From: Pseudomonas mandelii
GTDB taxonomy: Bacteria > Pseudomonadota > Gammaproteobacteria > Pseudomonadales > Pseudomonadaceae
DNA length: 64,000 nt
NCBI RefSeq assembly: GCF_006438925.1
Contig: NZ_RCZA01000006.1
Coordinates: 1 to 64,000 of the forward strand
Direction: 5' to 3'
Position numbers and translations under genes: made by a program. The notes under the pieces are model-generated. The model saw nothing but the letters and a program-made list of their open reading frames with translations. It did not search any database and had not been told where the DNA came from. Every line of letters begins with the position of its first letter. Position 1 is the stretch's first letter. Positions 51,974-60,299 of this stretch are shown piece by piece.

Positions 51974-53053
51974 TCAGCGCGTCAGAACACGGGCGTGGCG
52001 AGCCTGCCAGCCGAGCCGGACGCTCATACCGATAGCAAAATGAGCAAATTCGAATTGCGAGGACGGCACCCGGACGATCAAGGCTTTGTCGCTGAGTGCC
52101 GTCTGCACATGCACGTTGGTGTCGAGGCCGTGATAGGCGATTTCGACGATATTGCCGGTCACCCGATTGGCACAGTCGTCGCCCTCCTCCGCCAGCACCT
52201 GTAAACGTTCCGGGCGAACGACGACGGCAACCTTTTGCCCCGGAATCAACGGCGCGTCGGTCTCGACGGCCAACTCCTGGCCGTTGACACGCACCGTGTG
52301 CTCACCGGATCGCACGCCTTCAAACAGGTTGCTGACGCCGATGAAGTTGGCGACAAACCGGCTGTTGGGATTTTCGTAGAGTTCGGTCGGGCTGCCGCAC
52401 TGGCAGACCTTGCCGCCATCGAGCACGGCCATGCGGTCCGACATCACCAACGCTTCTTCCTGATCGTGAGTGACGATGATGAAAGTGATGCCGCTCTCGA
52501 GTTGCAGGCGTTTGAGTTCGAGCTGCATTTTTTCCCGCAGCTTTTTGTCGAGTGCGCCCAACGGCTCGTCGAGCAGCAACACCCGCGGCCGTTTAACCAG
52601 CGCCCGCGCCAGTGCGACACGCTGACGTTGACCACCGGAGAGCTGATCCGGTTTGCGGTCCGCCAGCTCACCGAGCTGCGCGGTGCTCAGCACTTCATCG
52701 ACCCGGCGACGGATCTCCGACTCAGGCAGACGCTCCATCTCCAACCCGTAGGCAATGTTCTTGCGCACGGTCATGTTGGGAAACAGCGCATAGGACTGGA
52801 ACATCAGGTTCAGTGGGCGCTTGTTGGCCGGCAACGGCGAGATGTCTTTGCCATCCAGATAAATGCAGCCGGCGCTGGGCGTTTCGAAGCCGGCGAGCAT
52901 GCGCAACAGCGTGGTCTTGCCGCAGCCGGACGGACCCAGCAGCGCAAAGAACTCGTTCTCGCGGATGTTCAGCGACACCTCGTCGACCGCCAGACCGTTG
53001 CCATAAGACTTGCTGACCTTGTCCAGGATCAGTACCGCAGATGAATTATTCAT
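51974..53053 (-). CDS. PotA-like ABC transporter ATPase
   Basis: A 359-residue ATPase with Walker A GPSGCGKTT (residues 40-48), Q-loop FQSYALFPNMTV, LSGGQRQRVALARAL, Walker B VLLLDEPLGALD, H-loop THDQEEAL, and a C-terminal TOBE domain (residues about 270-350). It energises the importer with the two permeases at 53046 and 53849. The ATG overlaps the permease stop by 8 bp. Confidence 0.9.
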   Translation of the reverse strand: MNNSSAVLILDKVSKSYGNGLAVDEVSLNIRENEFFALLGPSGCGKTTLLRMLAGFETPSAGCIYLDGKDISPLPANKRPLNLMFQSYALFPNMTVRKNIAYGLEMERLPESEIRRRVDEVLSTAQLGELADRKPDQLSGGQRQRVALARALVKRPRVLLLDEPLGALDKKLREKMQLELKRLQLESGITFIIVTHDQEEALVMSDRMAVLDGGKVCQCGSPTELYENPNSRFVANFIGVSNLFEGVRSGEHTVRVNGQELAVETDAPLIPGQKVAVVVRPERLQVLAEEGDDCANRVTGNIVEIAYHGLDTNVHVQTALSDKALIVRVPSSQFEFAHFAIGMSVRLGWQARHARVLTR

Positions 53054-53852
53054 GGGTGCGAGGAGCCTTGTTGAGACGCTGCGAAGCCAGCAGCGCGGTG
53101 ATGCTGACCAGCATCACCAGCGTCGCTAGAGCGTTGATTTCCGGGGTCACGCCAAATCGGATCATGGCGTAGATCTGCATCGGCAACGTGGTGGACGCCT
53201 GGCCGGAACCGGAGTTGAAAAAGGCGATGATGAATTCGTCCACCGACAACGTGAACGAGAGCAATCCACCCGCCAGCACGCCGGGGAAAATCGCTGGCAG
53301 CAGCACCCGGCGGAACGTGGTGAACCAGCTCGCACCCAGGTCGATCGAAGCCTCGAGAATCGAGTAGTCGAAGTGTTTGAGCCGCGTGCGCACCACTGCG
53401 CAAACGAAAGCGATGTTGAACACGGCGTGGCTGATGATGATCGAGTGCAGGCCCAGCCCAACCTTGAGCAGGTTGAAAAAGCTCAGCAGCGCAATCGCCA
53501 GGACGATGTCGGGAATGATCATCGGCGCCATCAACAAGGTGTCGACCACCTGCCCCTTGTCATTACCCTTGCGGCGCAACTCAATGCCCAGCGCCAGGAA
53601 TGTCCCGAGCACGCAGGCAATGAATGTCGCCGACAGCGCGACGATCAAGGTGTTGAGAGCCGCCGACAAAATGGCCGAGTTATGCGCCAGCGCCACGTAC
53701 CACTTCAGCGATACGCCGCCCCAGGCCGTGGGTAATCCGGACTTGTTGAACGACAGCAGAATCAGCACCAGGATCGGCACATAAAGGAAGGCATACACCA
53801 ATCCCAAGTGCGTGCCGAGCACCGTGCCGCCAACCGAACGTGACTGACTCAT
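53046..53852 (-). CDS. PotC-like ABC permease
   Basis: A 268-residue inner-membrane permease with six hydrophobic segments and the EAA loop EASIDLGASWFTTFRRVLLPAIFPGVLAGGLLSFTLSVDEF (in parts). It forms the channel with the PotB-like subunit. The 4-bp ATGA overlap with the upstream gene fixes the start at 53852. Confidence 0.9.
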   Translation of the reverse strand: MSQSRSVGGTVLGTHLGLVYAFLYVPILVLILLSFNKSGLPTAWGGVSLKWYVALAHNSAILSAALNTLIVALSATFIACVLGTFLALGIELRRKGNDKGQVVDTLLMAPMIIPDIVLAIALLSFFNLLKVGLGLHSIIISHAVFNIAFVCAVVRTRLKHFDYSILEASIDLGASWFTTFRRVLLPAIFPGVLAGGLLSFTLSVDEFIIAFFNSGSGQASTTLPMQIYAMIRFGVTPEINALATLVMLVSITALLASQRLNKAPRTHE

Positions 53853-54709
53853 GCGCGGCCCCCTTCTGCACGACGGGCAACCAATGCCTGAACGAACAAC
53901 AGAATCAGCATGATCGCGATCAGGAAGAAACTCAGCGCAGCACCGAACGGCCAGTCCCGCGCCGTCAGAAACTGCGAGTAGATCAGGTTGCCGACCATCT
54001 GCACCTGCTTGCCGCCCAACAAATCGGCGGTAATGAAGTTGCCGATGCTCAGGACGAAGACAAACACGGCGCCAGCCGCAACGCCGGGAACGCTCAACGG
54101 CAGAATGATCCGCCGAAAAGTCATCCAGCCCGAGGCACCAAGGTCTTTCGACGCATCCCAGAGCTCGTTGTTGATGCGTGACAGCGAAGAGAAAATCGCC
54201 AGGATCACAAACGGGATGTAGTTGTAGACCAGCCCCAGCACCACCGACGCTTCGGTGTACAGCAAGCTGATCGGTTCGCCGCTGTAGCCGAACATCTGCA
54301 GCATCCGGTTGATCAAGCCTTCGCGATTCAGCAGGACGATCCAGGCATAGGTGCGGATCAGGTAGTTGCTCCAGAACGGCAGCATCACCAAAAACAGGAA
54401 CACCGCTTGCCGACGCCGCGGAGCACGCGCAATGGCGTAGGCGGCCGGGTAGCCGATCAGCACCGCAAACACCGTCGCCAGACCGGCGATCTTTGCCGAT
54501 TTGAGCAAGATGCCCAGATACAGCGGATCGAACGCGCGCTGGTAGTTTTCCCAGGTAAATAGCCAGTCGATACCGCCATAAGCCCCGCGCTCGACGAAGC
54601 TGTAGACCAGCACCAAAAGGCACGGAATCACCAAAAAGGTCAGCAGCCAGCCAAAGCCGGGCGCAAGAAGCCAGGCCGACAGACGCCTGTCAGCATGCAA
54701 AGCACTCAT
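53849..54709 (-). CDS. PotB-like ABC permease
   Basis: A 286-residue permease with an N-terminal membrane helix (WLLTFLVIPCLLVLVYSFVE), PFWSNYLIRTYAW typical of PotB-type spermidine/putrescine permeases, and the EAA loop DASKDLGASGWMTFRRIILPLSVPG. GGAGGA precedes the ATG at 54709. The hairpin at 54756 separates it from the binding-protein gene. Confidence 0.9.
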   Translation of the reverse strand: MSALHADRRLSAWLLAPGFGWLLTFLVIPCLLVLVYSFVERGAYGGIDWLFTWENYQRAFDPLYLGILLKSAKIAGLATVFAVLIGYPAAYAIARAPRRRQAVFLFLVMLPFWSNYLIRTYAWIVLLNREGLINRMLQMFGYSGEPISLLYTEASVVLGLVYNYIPFVILAIFSSLSRINNELWDASKDLGASGWMTFRRIILPLSVPGVAAGAVFVFVLSIGNFITADLLGGKQVQMVGNLIYSQFLTARDWPFGAALSFFLIAIMLILLFVQALVARRAEGGRA

Positions 54710-54755
54710 TACCCATATCCTCCCGCCCCGGAACGGAGGCGGCTTGCGAGCGTGG

Positions 54756-54778
54756 CGAGGCATGCGGGGCATGCCTCG
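54756..54778. other. Hairpin between binding-protein and permease genes
   Basis: A perfect 10-bp dyad CGAGGCATGC / GCATGCCTCG with a GGG loop and no T run. It lies in the 97-bp gap between the PotD-like gene and potB-like gene. Such intercistronic hairpins often protect the upstream mRNA of a periplasmic binding protein and raise its level over the permeases. Confidence 0.7.
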
Positions 54779-54806
54779 GATCGATGCGGCTTACGTTTTG
54801 TGAGGC

Positions 54807-55862
54807 TTAGTTCTGTGCCGCCATGATTTCGGTGACGGCCCGGGTGTAGGCCTTTTGCGTAGTGCCACCCAGATCGCGCAACTGCTCCATCTTCAACAGC
54901 TCGCTCGGGGCGATCGTCAAGTTGGGGTATTGCTTGAGTAGGTCAGCGGACAAACCAGCCATTGCGGCCTGGTTGGGGATTTTGTAGAGGATGTTTTCAG
55001 CCACCCAAACGTGGTTTTCCCTGGCGAGCATGAAGTTGATGAACTTGAACGCCTCATCCTGATGCTTCGAGCTTTTCAGCACGACCATGGTGTCCACCCA
55101 AAGGTCGGAACCTTCCTTGGGCACGACAAACTTGATGGCCGCATTGGCTTGGGTGCCGTAGTTACACCAGCCATCCCACGCGTGCGCCATCAGCGATTCG
55201 CCGGAAGCGAGCTTGGAGTAGAAGGTGGTGTCGTCGAAGGAGAGGATGCGTTTCTTGGTAGCGATCAACTGATCGCGGACGGCGGCGATCTGTTTGGGAT
55301 CGTTGTCGTTGACCGACCAGCCCTTGGCCAGGAACCCGGCGCCGAGCATCCAGCGGTCCGTGGCGAGCATCGTCACTTTGCCTTTGAGCGCATCGCTCGG
55401 GTTGAGCAGTTCGTTCCAGCTTACCGGCGCCGGTGTGACCTTGTCGGAGCGGTAGCAAATCCCGGTCGTGCCCCAGGTGTATGGCACCGAGAAATGGTTG
55501 CCCGGGTCATATTCCAGTTGGGTGGCTTCGGGGTAGAGGTTTTTAAGATTGGGGACTTTGACGGGATCGATATCGGCCAGCAGACCTTGCTTGTGCAGGA
55601 CTTCGGCGAAGGGAGAGGAGACAAACACAACGTCATAGCCTTCACCGCCAGACGCCATCAGCTTGCCCATGATTTCTTCGTTGGTCGCGTGCAACGCCTT
55701 GTCGACGTCAACGCCGCTGGCCGCTTTGAACTTGTCCAGCGCATCCGGGGCCATGTAGCCGTCCCAGATCGAAATCACCATGTCTTTTGCACTTGCAGCC
55801 TGTGAAGCGATCGCCAGGGAGACGCTCAATCCCAGACACATAAGGCCTTTCAGCTTTCTCAT
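54807..55862 (-). CDS. PotD/PotF-like periplasmic binding protein
   Basis: A 351-residue exported protein with a signal peptide ending QAASA (residue about 25), then KDMVISIWDGYMAPDALDKFKAASG, VFVSSPFAEVL, PYTWGTTGICYRSDKV and AYTRAVTEIMAAQN at the C-terminus. The family binds putrescine, spermidine or related amines. It is the first gene of the long minus-strand unit, divergent from the GntR-type regulator. The start is the ATG at 55862; a GTG at 55871 is possible. Confidence 0.88.
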   Translation of the reverse strand: MRKLKGLMCLGLSVSLAIASQAASAKDMVISIWDGYMAPDALDKFKAASGVDVDKALHATNEEIMGKLMASGGEGYDVVFVSSPFAEVLHKQGLLADIDPVKVPNLKNLYPEATQLEYDPGNHFSVPYTWGTTGICYRSDKVTPAPVSWNELLNPSDALKGKVTMLATDRWMLGAGFLAKGWSVNDNDPKQIAAVRDQLIATKKRILSFDDTTFYSKLASGESLMAHAWDGWCNYGTQANAAIKFVVPKEGSDLWVDTMVVLKSSKHQDEAFKFINFMLARENHVWVAENILYKIPNQAAMAGLSADLLKQYPNLTIAPSELLKMEQLRDLGGTTQKAYTRAVTEIMAAQN

Positions 55863-56054
55863 AATACTCACCCGACGATTGATTATTTTTGTGTTCGAAG
55901 GCAGTACGGCGTAAAGAGAAACGATTGCTTGTGTTTTTTTTTAGAAATTAGGACCAGCACGATTCGATGTCAACGGTTTTTTTGCGCCTGACGGTTTTGC
56001 GATGCATGGCATAAGATGAGCACCTGAGTCGACGCGCCCAAAAGAGATAGACGC
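55863..56054. promoter_or_regulatory. Divergent control region of the transporter/glycosyltransferase locus
   Basis: A 192-bp, locally A/T-rich region between the PotD-like gene and the regulator. A possible promoter for the regulator is CTGACG (55988-55993) and TAAGAT (about 56012-56017) with an 18-bp spacer. The steroid dyad is absent. No clear GntR operator was identified. Confidence 0.35.
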
Positions 56055-56987
56055 TTGAGCAAAACACCCGAGAAGAAACCCCGCACCAACCACCTGGAAC
56101 TCGCCCGCCGAATTCTGGAGCACACCCAGGAAACCGGGCTGGTGGCCGGCGATCCGGTCGCCGAGCAAGCGCTGGCGCGAACATTCCAGGTGTCACGCAC
56201 ACTGATTCGTGGCGCACTTAAAGTGCTGCTGGAAGAAAACCTGCTGAGTCATGAAGCCGGCAAAGGCTATCGACTGATCGCACCGCCGACCGGCCAGGCG
56301 TTCAATGCCGCATTGCCACAAGCCGAGGAAGAAGAGCTGGCGACCTCCGTGCTGCGCGACCGCATGGCCGGACGCCTCGGGGACAGCATCAGCATCAGCG
56401 AATTGATGCGTCGTTACGACATCGGCCGGCCGGCCGCTCAAAAAGCCCTGCAACAACTGAGTGAAAGCCAGGCCATCGAGCGCGGCCCCGGCCAGTCCTG
56501 GCTGTTCCGCCCTTCGCTGAACAGCCTCGCCGCCCTCGAAGAAAGCCTCAAATTCCGGCTGATTCTGGAGCCGGAAGCCCTGCTCAGTCCCCACTTCAAT
56601 GCCGACCCACAACGCTTGGCGTTACTGCGAAGCGCTATGCAAACCTTGCTCTCGAGCCCCGTAGAGCATTTCGATATCCAGCAATTTCGCGAACTGGATA
56701 TCAGCTTCCACGAACTGCTCGGCCAGAGCTGCGGCAATCGTTTTATCGGTGACGCCCTGCTCCAGCATCAGAGCCTTCGGCGCCTGCCGAACCTGCTTCC
56801 GACGGTCAGCGTGCACCGCCTCCAGGAAGCCCTGCGCGAACATCTGCAAATCATCGCGCACATCGAGCGCGGACAGCTGGAGATCGCCGCTGACCTGCTG
56901 CGACTGCACCTGCGCCTGAGCGCCGCCCAGCGCCCGCAAACTGCCAACCGCGGCATCCCGCAAGGCCAGTTGTTCGGTCGTCGCTGA
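56055..56987 (+). CDS. GntR-type transcriptional regulator
   Basis: A 310-residue regulator with an N-terminal winged helix (TGLVAGDPVAEQALARTFQVSRTLIRGALKVLLEENLL in parts) and a helical C-terminal ligand domain of FCD type with ELDISFHELLGQSCGNRF and EHLQIIAHIERGQLEIAADLLRLHL. A second winged-helix-like segment (DSISISELMRRYDIGRPAAQKALQQLSES) precedes it, which is unusual. The start is TTG. It is divergent from the transporter operon and so is the likely controller of both directions. Confidence 0.8.
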   Translation: MSKTPEKKPRTNHLELARRILEHTQETGLVAGDPVAEQALARTFQVSRTLIRGALKVLLEENLLSHEAGKGYRLIAPPTGQAFNAALPQAEEEELATSVLRDRMAGRLGDSISISELMRRYDIGRPAAQKALQQLSESQAIERGPGQSWLFRPSLNSLAALEESLKFRLILEPEALLSPHFNADPQRLALLRSAMQTLLSSPVEHFDIQQFRELDISFHELLGQSCGNRFIGDALLQHQSLRRLPNLLPTVSVHRLQEALREHLQIIAHIERGQLEIAADLLRLHLRLSAAQRPQTANRGIPQGQLFGRR

Positions 56988-57083
56988 ATAGCTCAAAAAA
57001 CATGATGATTTATTTTATAAAATAAGACAGCATCCAGTCATCTTCAGGCACGGCGGGCTGTACCCGCCTCGGACGTCCTCGTC

Positions 57084-58367
57084 ATGCACACACAAAAACT
57101 GATCGCCTTGTTTCCGGAAGCCAGTTTCGGCGCGGCCTTGAACTGCATTGGCATTGCCCAATCGCTGCGTGAGCTGGGAGCAAAACCGGTCTTCATCTGC
57201 CACGAACATTTTCAAGGGCTTTTCGCCGAATACGGCTTCGACGAGTACCCGATTCCACAAGCCAGTCCATTGTCGGCGGCGGAACACCAGCATTACTGGG
57301 AACGTTTTATCGAGCGCAACATCCCCTACTTCGACCAGACTCCGCTGGCACAGATCGACAGCTATGTGGCCCCTGCCTGGGAAGCCATTATCGACACCGC
57401 GATTGAGGCGGAAAAACCGCTGCAACAGTTGCTCGGGCGCCTTAAGCCGGACGTCATCGTCCTCGACAATGTGGTCATGTTCCCTGCCATCGCCAACGCG
57501 GGATGCCCATGGGTGCGGATGGTCTCCTGCGCTGAAACCGAACTGCCGGATGCTGCCGTGCCACCGTATTTGTCAGGCTGCCTGGCCAGCGACGCGGATG
57601 CCCGCGAACGTTTTGCCGAGCATTACCGCAAAGCCGTCGCGCCGGCCCATGAACGCTTTTCGCAGTTTCTCGCGAGCAACGGCACGGCGCCCTGCCCACC
57701 CGGCCAGTTCCTCAACGATTCACCATGGCTCAACCTGTTGCTGTCGCCGACGCCGGTGCGTTATGAACGCCAGTCGCCGCTGGACCCGCAGCGCTATGTG
57801 TACCTCGACGGTTGCGTACGCCGCGAGGCGCCTTACATCGTTCCCGACTTCCCACGGCACAACGACGCGCCGCTGATCTACATCAGCTTCGGCAGCCTCG
57901 GTGCTGCCGACACCGACATGATGAATCGTCTGATCGGGACCATCGAAACCCTGCCCTATCGCTTTCTCATCAACGTTGGCGCCTATCGGGACATGTACAC
58001 CACTGTCCCGGACAACGTGTTTCTGGACAGCTGGTTTCCTCAGCCGGCCGTGCTCAAGGAATGCCAGTTGTTCATCCACCACGGTGGCAACAACAGTTTC
58101 TGCGAAGCGCTGTACTTCGGCTTGCCGTCATTGATCATTCCTTACTGCTGGGACGGTCACGACAATGCCGTACGCGCCGAGGAAGTCGGCGTCGGCCGCT
58201 ACTTGCCGCGTTTTGCCGATCCACTGTCCGCGCTTCCCGCCGCCCTCGAACAACTGCTGACCGATCAGTCGATGAAACAGCGCCTCAAAACGTTCAGCGA
58301 AAATATGCAGGCGACTCGCGGCACTGACATTGCGGCGCGAGCGATCATGGCGTTGCCTGAGGCCTAG
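57084..58367 (+). CDS. GT1-type (MGT-like) glycosyltransferase B
   Basis: A 427-residue glycosyltransferase with exactly the length of glycosyltransferase A and the same landmarks: LIALFPEASFGAALNCIGIAQSLRELG, LIYISFGSLGAADTDMMNRLI, DSWFPQPAVLKECQLFIHHGGNNSFCEAL (in parts) and PYCWDGHDNAVRAEEVGVG. It is clearly a paralogue. It lies on the other strand, behind the regulator, and converges with the cupin gene at 58345, overlapping it by 23 bp at the 3' ends. Confidence 0.85.
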   Translation: MHTQKLIALFPEASFGAALNCIGIAQSLRELGAKPVFICHEHFQGLFAEYGFDEYPIPQASPLSAAEHQHYWERFIERNIPYFDQTPLAQIDSYVAPAWEAIIDTAIEAEKPLQQLLGRLKPDVIVLDNVVMFPAIANAGCPWVRMVSCAETELPDAAVPPYLSGCLASDADARERFAEHYRKAVAPAHERFSQFLASNGTAPCPPGQFLNDSPWLNLLLSPTPVRYERQSPLDPQRYVYLDGCVRREAPYIVPDFPRHNDAPLIYISFGSLGAADTDMMNRLIGTIETLPYRFLINVGAYRDMYTTVPDNVFLDSWFPQPAVLKECQLFIHHGGNNSFCEALYFGLPSLIIPYCWDGHDNAVRAEEVGVGRYLPRFADPLSALPAALEQLLTDQSMKQRLKTFSENMQATRGTDIAARAIMALPEA

Positions 58368-58743
58368 CGGTTTCGACACCACCCCTGAGGATCATGAACA
58401 CCTTGCGCACCGGCGTCAGGTTTTCCCAGGTGCCTTTGAAGCCCGCGGCGACCACAAACGTGGCGCCGGCCTTGAACTCCTGGCTGACACCATTGCTGTC
58501 GGTCAGACGAACGTGCCCTTCGAGCAAATGACAGAGTTCGTCGTAGTCGCATTCACATCGCTCGAGGTGCTCCGGCGCTTCCCAGATGCCTGCGACCGCT
58601 TTTTTCTCCGGCGCCACAAAGTGCCGCCAGCTACGACTGCGATACGGGGTGTCGACCACTTCGGGATCGCTGGTTTCCAACTCGACGATGGGCAAATCGG
58701 GGTTGGCAAAATCAATGATGTGATCAGGTTTACTCATGGTCAT
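58345..58743 (-). CDS. DUF861-type cupin, third in the locus
   Basis: About 132 residues, cupin_3 pattern with AGIWEAPEHLERCECDYDELCHLLEGHVRLTDSNG (in parts), ATFVVAAGFKGTWENLTPVRKVFMIL. GGAG lies 5 bases before the ATG at 58743; the ATG at 58737 is an alternative. It lies behind the FAD oxidase. A cupin follows or adjoins each glycosyltransferase in this locus. Confidence 0.8.
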   Translation of the reverse strand: MTMSKPDHIIDFANPDLPIVELETSDPEVVDTPYRSRSWRHFVAPEKKAVAGIWEAPEHLERCECDYDELCHLLEGHVRLTDSNGVSQEFKAGATFVVAAGFKGTWENLTPVRKVFMILRGGVETARPQATP

Positions 58744-58755
58744 TCTCACTCCAGT

Positions 58756-60153
58756 TCAAGAATCAAAACCGATGCCCAGCGCATCAAACCCTTTGAGCAG
58801 CCAGTCGCGGTGTCCGGTAAGGTCTTCGCGAGCCAGTGAGCGCTGCGCCAGCGACACGCCCACATAACGCAGGGGCTCGGGGGGAAACGGAAAAGGTGCT
58901 GTCGAGGTCATTGCCAGTTTCGTGCGCTCGGTAGATTTGCCCTCGAGCAAATCAAGCATGGTCAGTGCCGCGAAACGACTGGCGGACACGCCCTGCCCCG
59001 TGAACCCTTGGGCATACGCAATGCGGCCGTTGGACGATGTTCCGCAGAACAGGGTGGTGCGTGCGGAGGTATCGATGATGCCGCCCCAGGCATGGCTGAA
59101 CGTGACATCCGCCAACGCCGGGAAAGCCGAATGAAATTGCCTGGCCAATGTCGCAAAGCTTTCCGGACGTTGCGTCAACGCCTCATCGCGCCGGCTCCCG
59201 AAGTGATAGATGGCGTCGTAACCGCCCCAGAGGATGCGGTTGTCTTCGGTTTTGCGCAGGTAATGAAACTGATTGCCACTGTCGGCAATCCCGTAGCGGC
59301 CGACCCAACCGATGGCGCGCAGCTGAGCATCGTCGAGCGGCTGAGTGGCTAATGCGTAGTCGTAAATGGGAATGACCTTGGACTTCAGCTCCCCCAGCAA
59401 CGGCGGCGCGATGTTGGTGCCGAGTGCAACCTTGAACGCTTTTACAGAGCCCAGTCCGGCTTCCAGTACCTGATGATTGGCATCTTGACGCAGTGCGGTC
59501 ACCGGCGAATGCTCGAACAGCTGCACACCTTGCGCAAGGCACACGCGCCGCAGTTCCGCGACCATCTTCACCGGGTTCAGCAACGCATAATTGGGCTCGA
59601 AAACGCCCGCGACATAGGCCGGTGAGTCGAGGTGTGACTTGAGCCTCTCGCCATCCAGAAATTCACAAGCGATGCCAAAGCGCTCGTAGTTACGCTGCAT
59701 CGACCTTAGCCCTTCAACCTGCCAGGGCTGACTCGCGACGTTCAATTTTCCGGAGCGCTCAAACGCTACGTCCATGCCAAAGCGCTGCAGATCCTCCTCA
59801 AATGCCACCAGGTTTTCCCTGCCCAGTCGCACCAGTTGCTCTGCTTCCTTGGGCCAACGTTTCAGCGCATTGGAAACACCGTGGGAAATACTCGGCGCAC
59901 AGAACCCACCATTACGCCCACTCGCCTCGCCACCGCACTGCCCGGCTTCAAGCATAACGATGGTTGCTTCAGGCCAGCGCTGACGCGCCATCAGCGCAGT
60001 CCATAGCCCGACAAATCCGCCGCCCACAATCGCAATATCACACGTCACTTCACCCGTGAGCCTCGGCGCGGCGGTCGCAGGCGTTCGTGTTTCCTGCCAG
60101 ACAGGATAAGGCCGAGCGTCCGCCATGGACTGGTTCGCGATGTGAAGTGTCAT
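58756..60153 (-). CDS. DAO-family FAD oxidoreductase, PuuB-like
   Basis: A 465-residue flavoenzyme with CDIAIVGGGFVGLWTALMARQ, EAGQCGGEASGRNGGFCAPS, a central FEPNYALLNPVKMVAELRR and a C-terminal GFTGQGVSASRFAALTM FAD segment. This is the gamma-glutamylputrescine oxidase / D-amino-acid oxidase type, which oxidises amines to aldehydes plus ammonia and peroxide. Its product could feed the two aldehyde dehydrogenases. GGAG 9 bases upstream favours the ATG at 60153. Confidence 0.82.
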   Translation of the reverse strand: MTLHIANQSMADARPYPVWQETRTPATAAPRLTGEVTCDIAIVGGGFVGLWTALMARQRWPEATIVMLEAGQCGGEASGRNGGFCAPSISHGVSNALKRWPKEAEQLVRLGRENLVAFEEDLQRFGMDVAFERSGKLNVASQPWQVEGLRSMQRNYERFGIACEFLDGERLKSHLDSPAYVAGVFEPNYALLNPVKMVAELRRVCLAQGVQLFEHSPVTALRQDANHQVLEAGLGSVKAFKVALGTNIAPPLLGELKSKVIPIYDYALATQPLDDAQLRAIGWVGRYGIADSGNQFHYLRKTEDNRILWGGYDAIYHFGSRRDEALTQRPESFATLARQFHSAFPALADVTFSHAWGGIIDTSARTTLFCGTSSNGRIAYAQGFTGQGVSASRFAALTMLDLLEGKSTERTKLAMTSTAPFPFPPEPLRYVGVSLAQRSLAREDLTGHRDWLLKGFDALGIGFDS

Positions 60154-60299
60154 GCACTCATGCTCCGTAAAATTCATGGGCTGACGCTAAAGCAATCACC
60201 GACGCTTTCACAGGCACAACGGGCAGGCAAACATCGCAGCGGACACGGGCGGAAAAGTACGGCTTCTGGAATACTCTGGGCTTTGCCCTGATCTGCACT

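Noticed and set aside
44896..60153. Membership of the transporter/glycosyltransferase locus in the steroid regulon
   Set aside because: No copy of the dyad was found in its control regions and no gene has a clear steroid role, though glycosylation of steroids by GT1 enzymes exists in other organisms.
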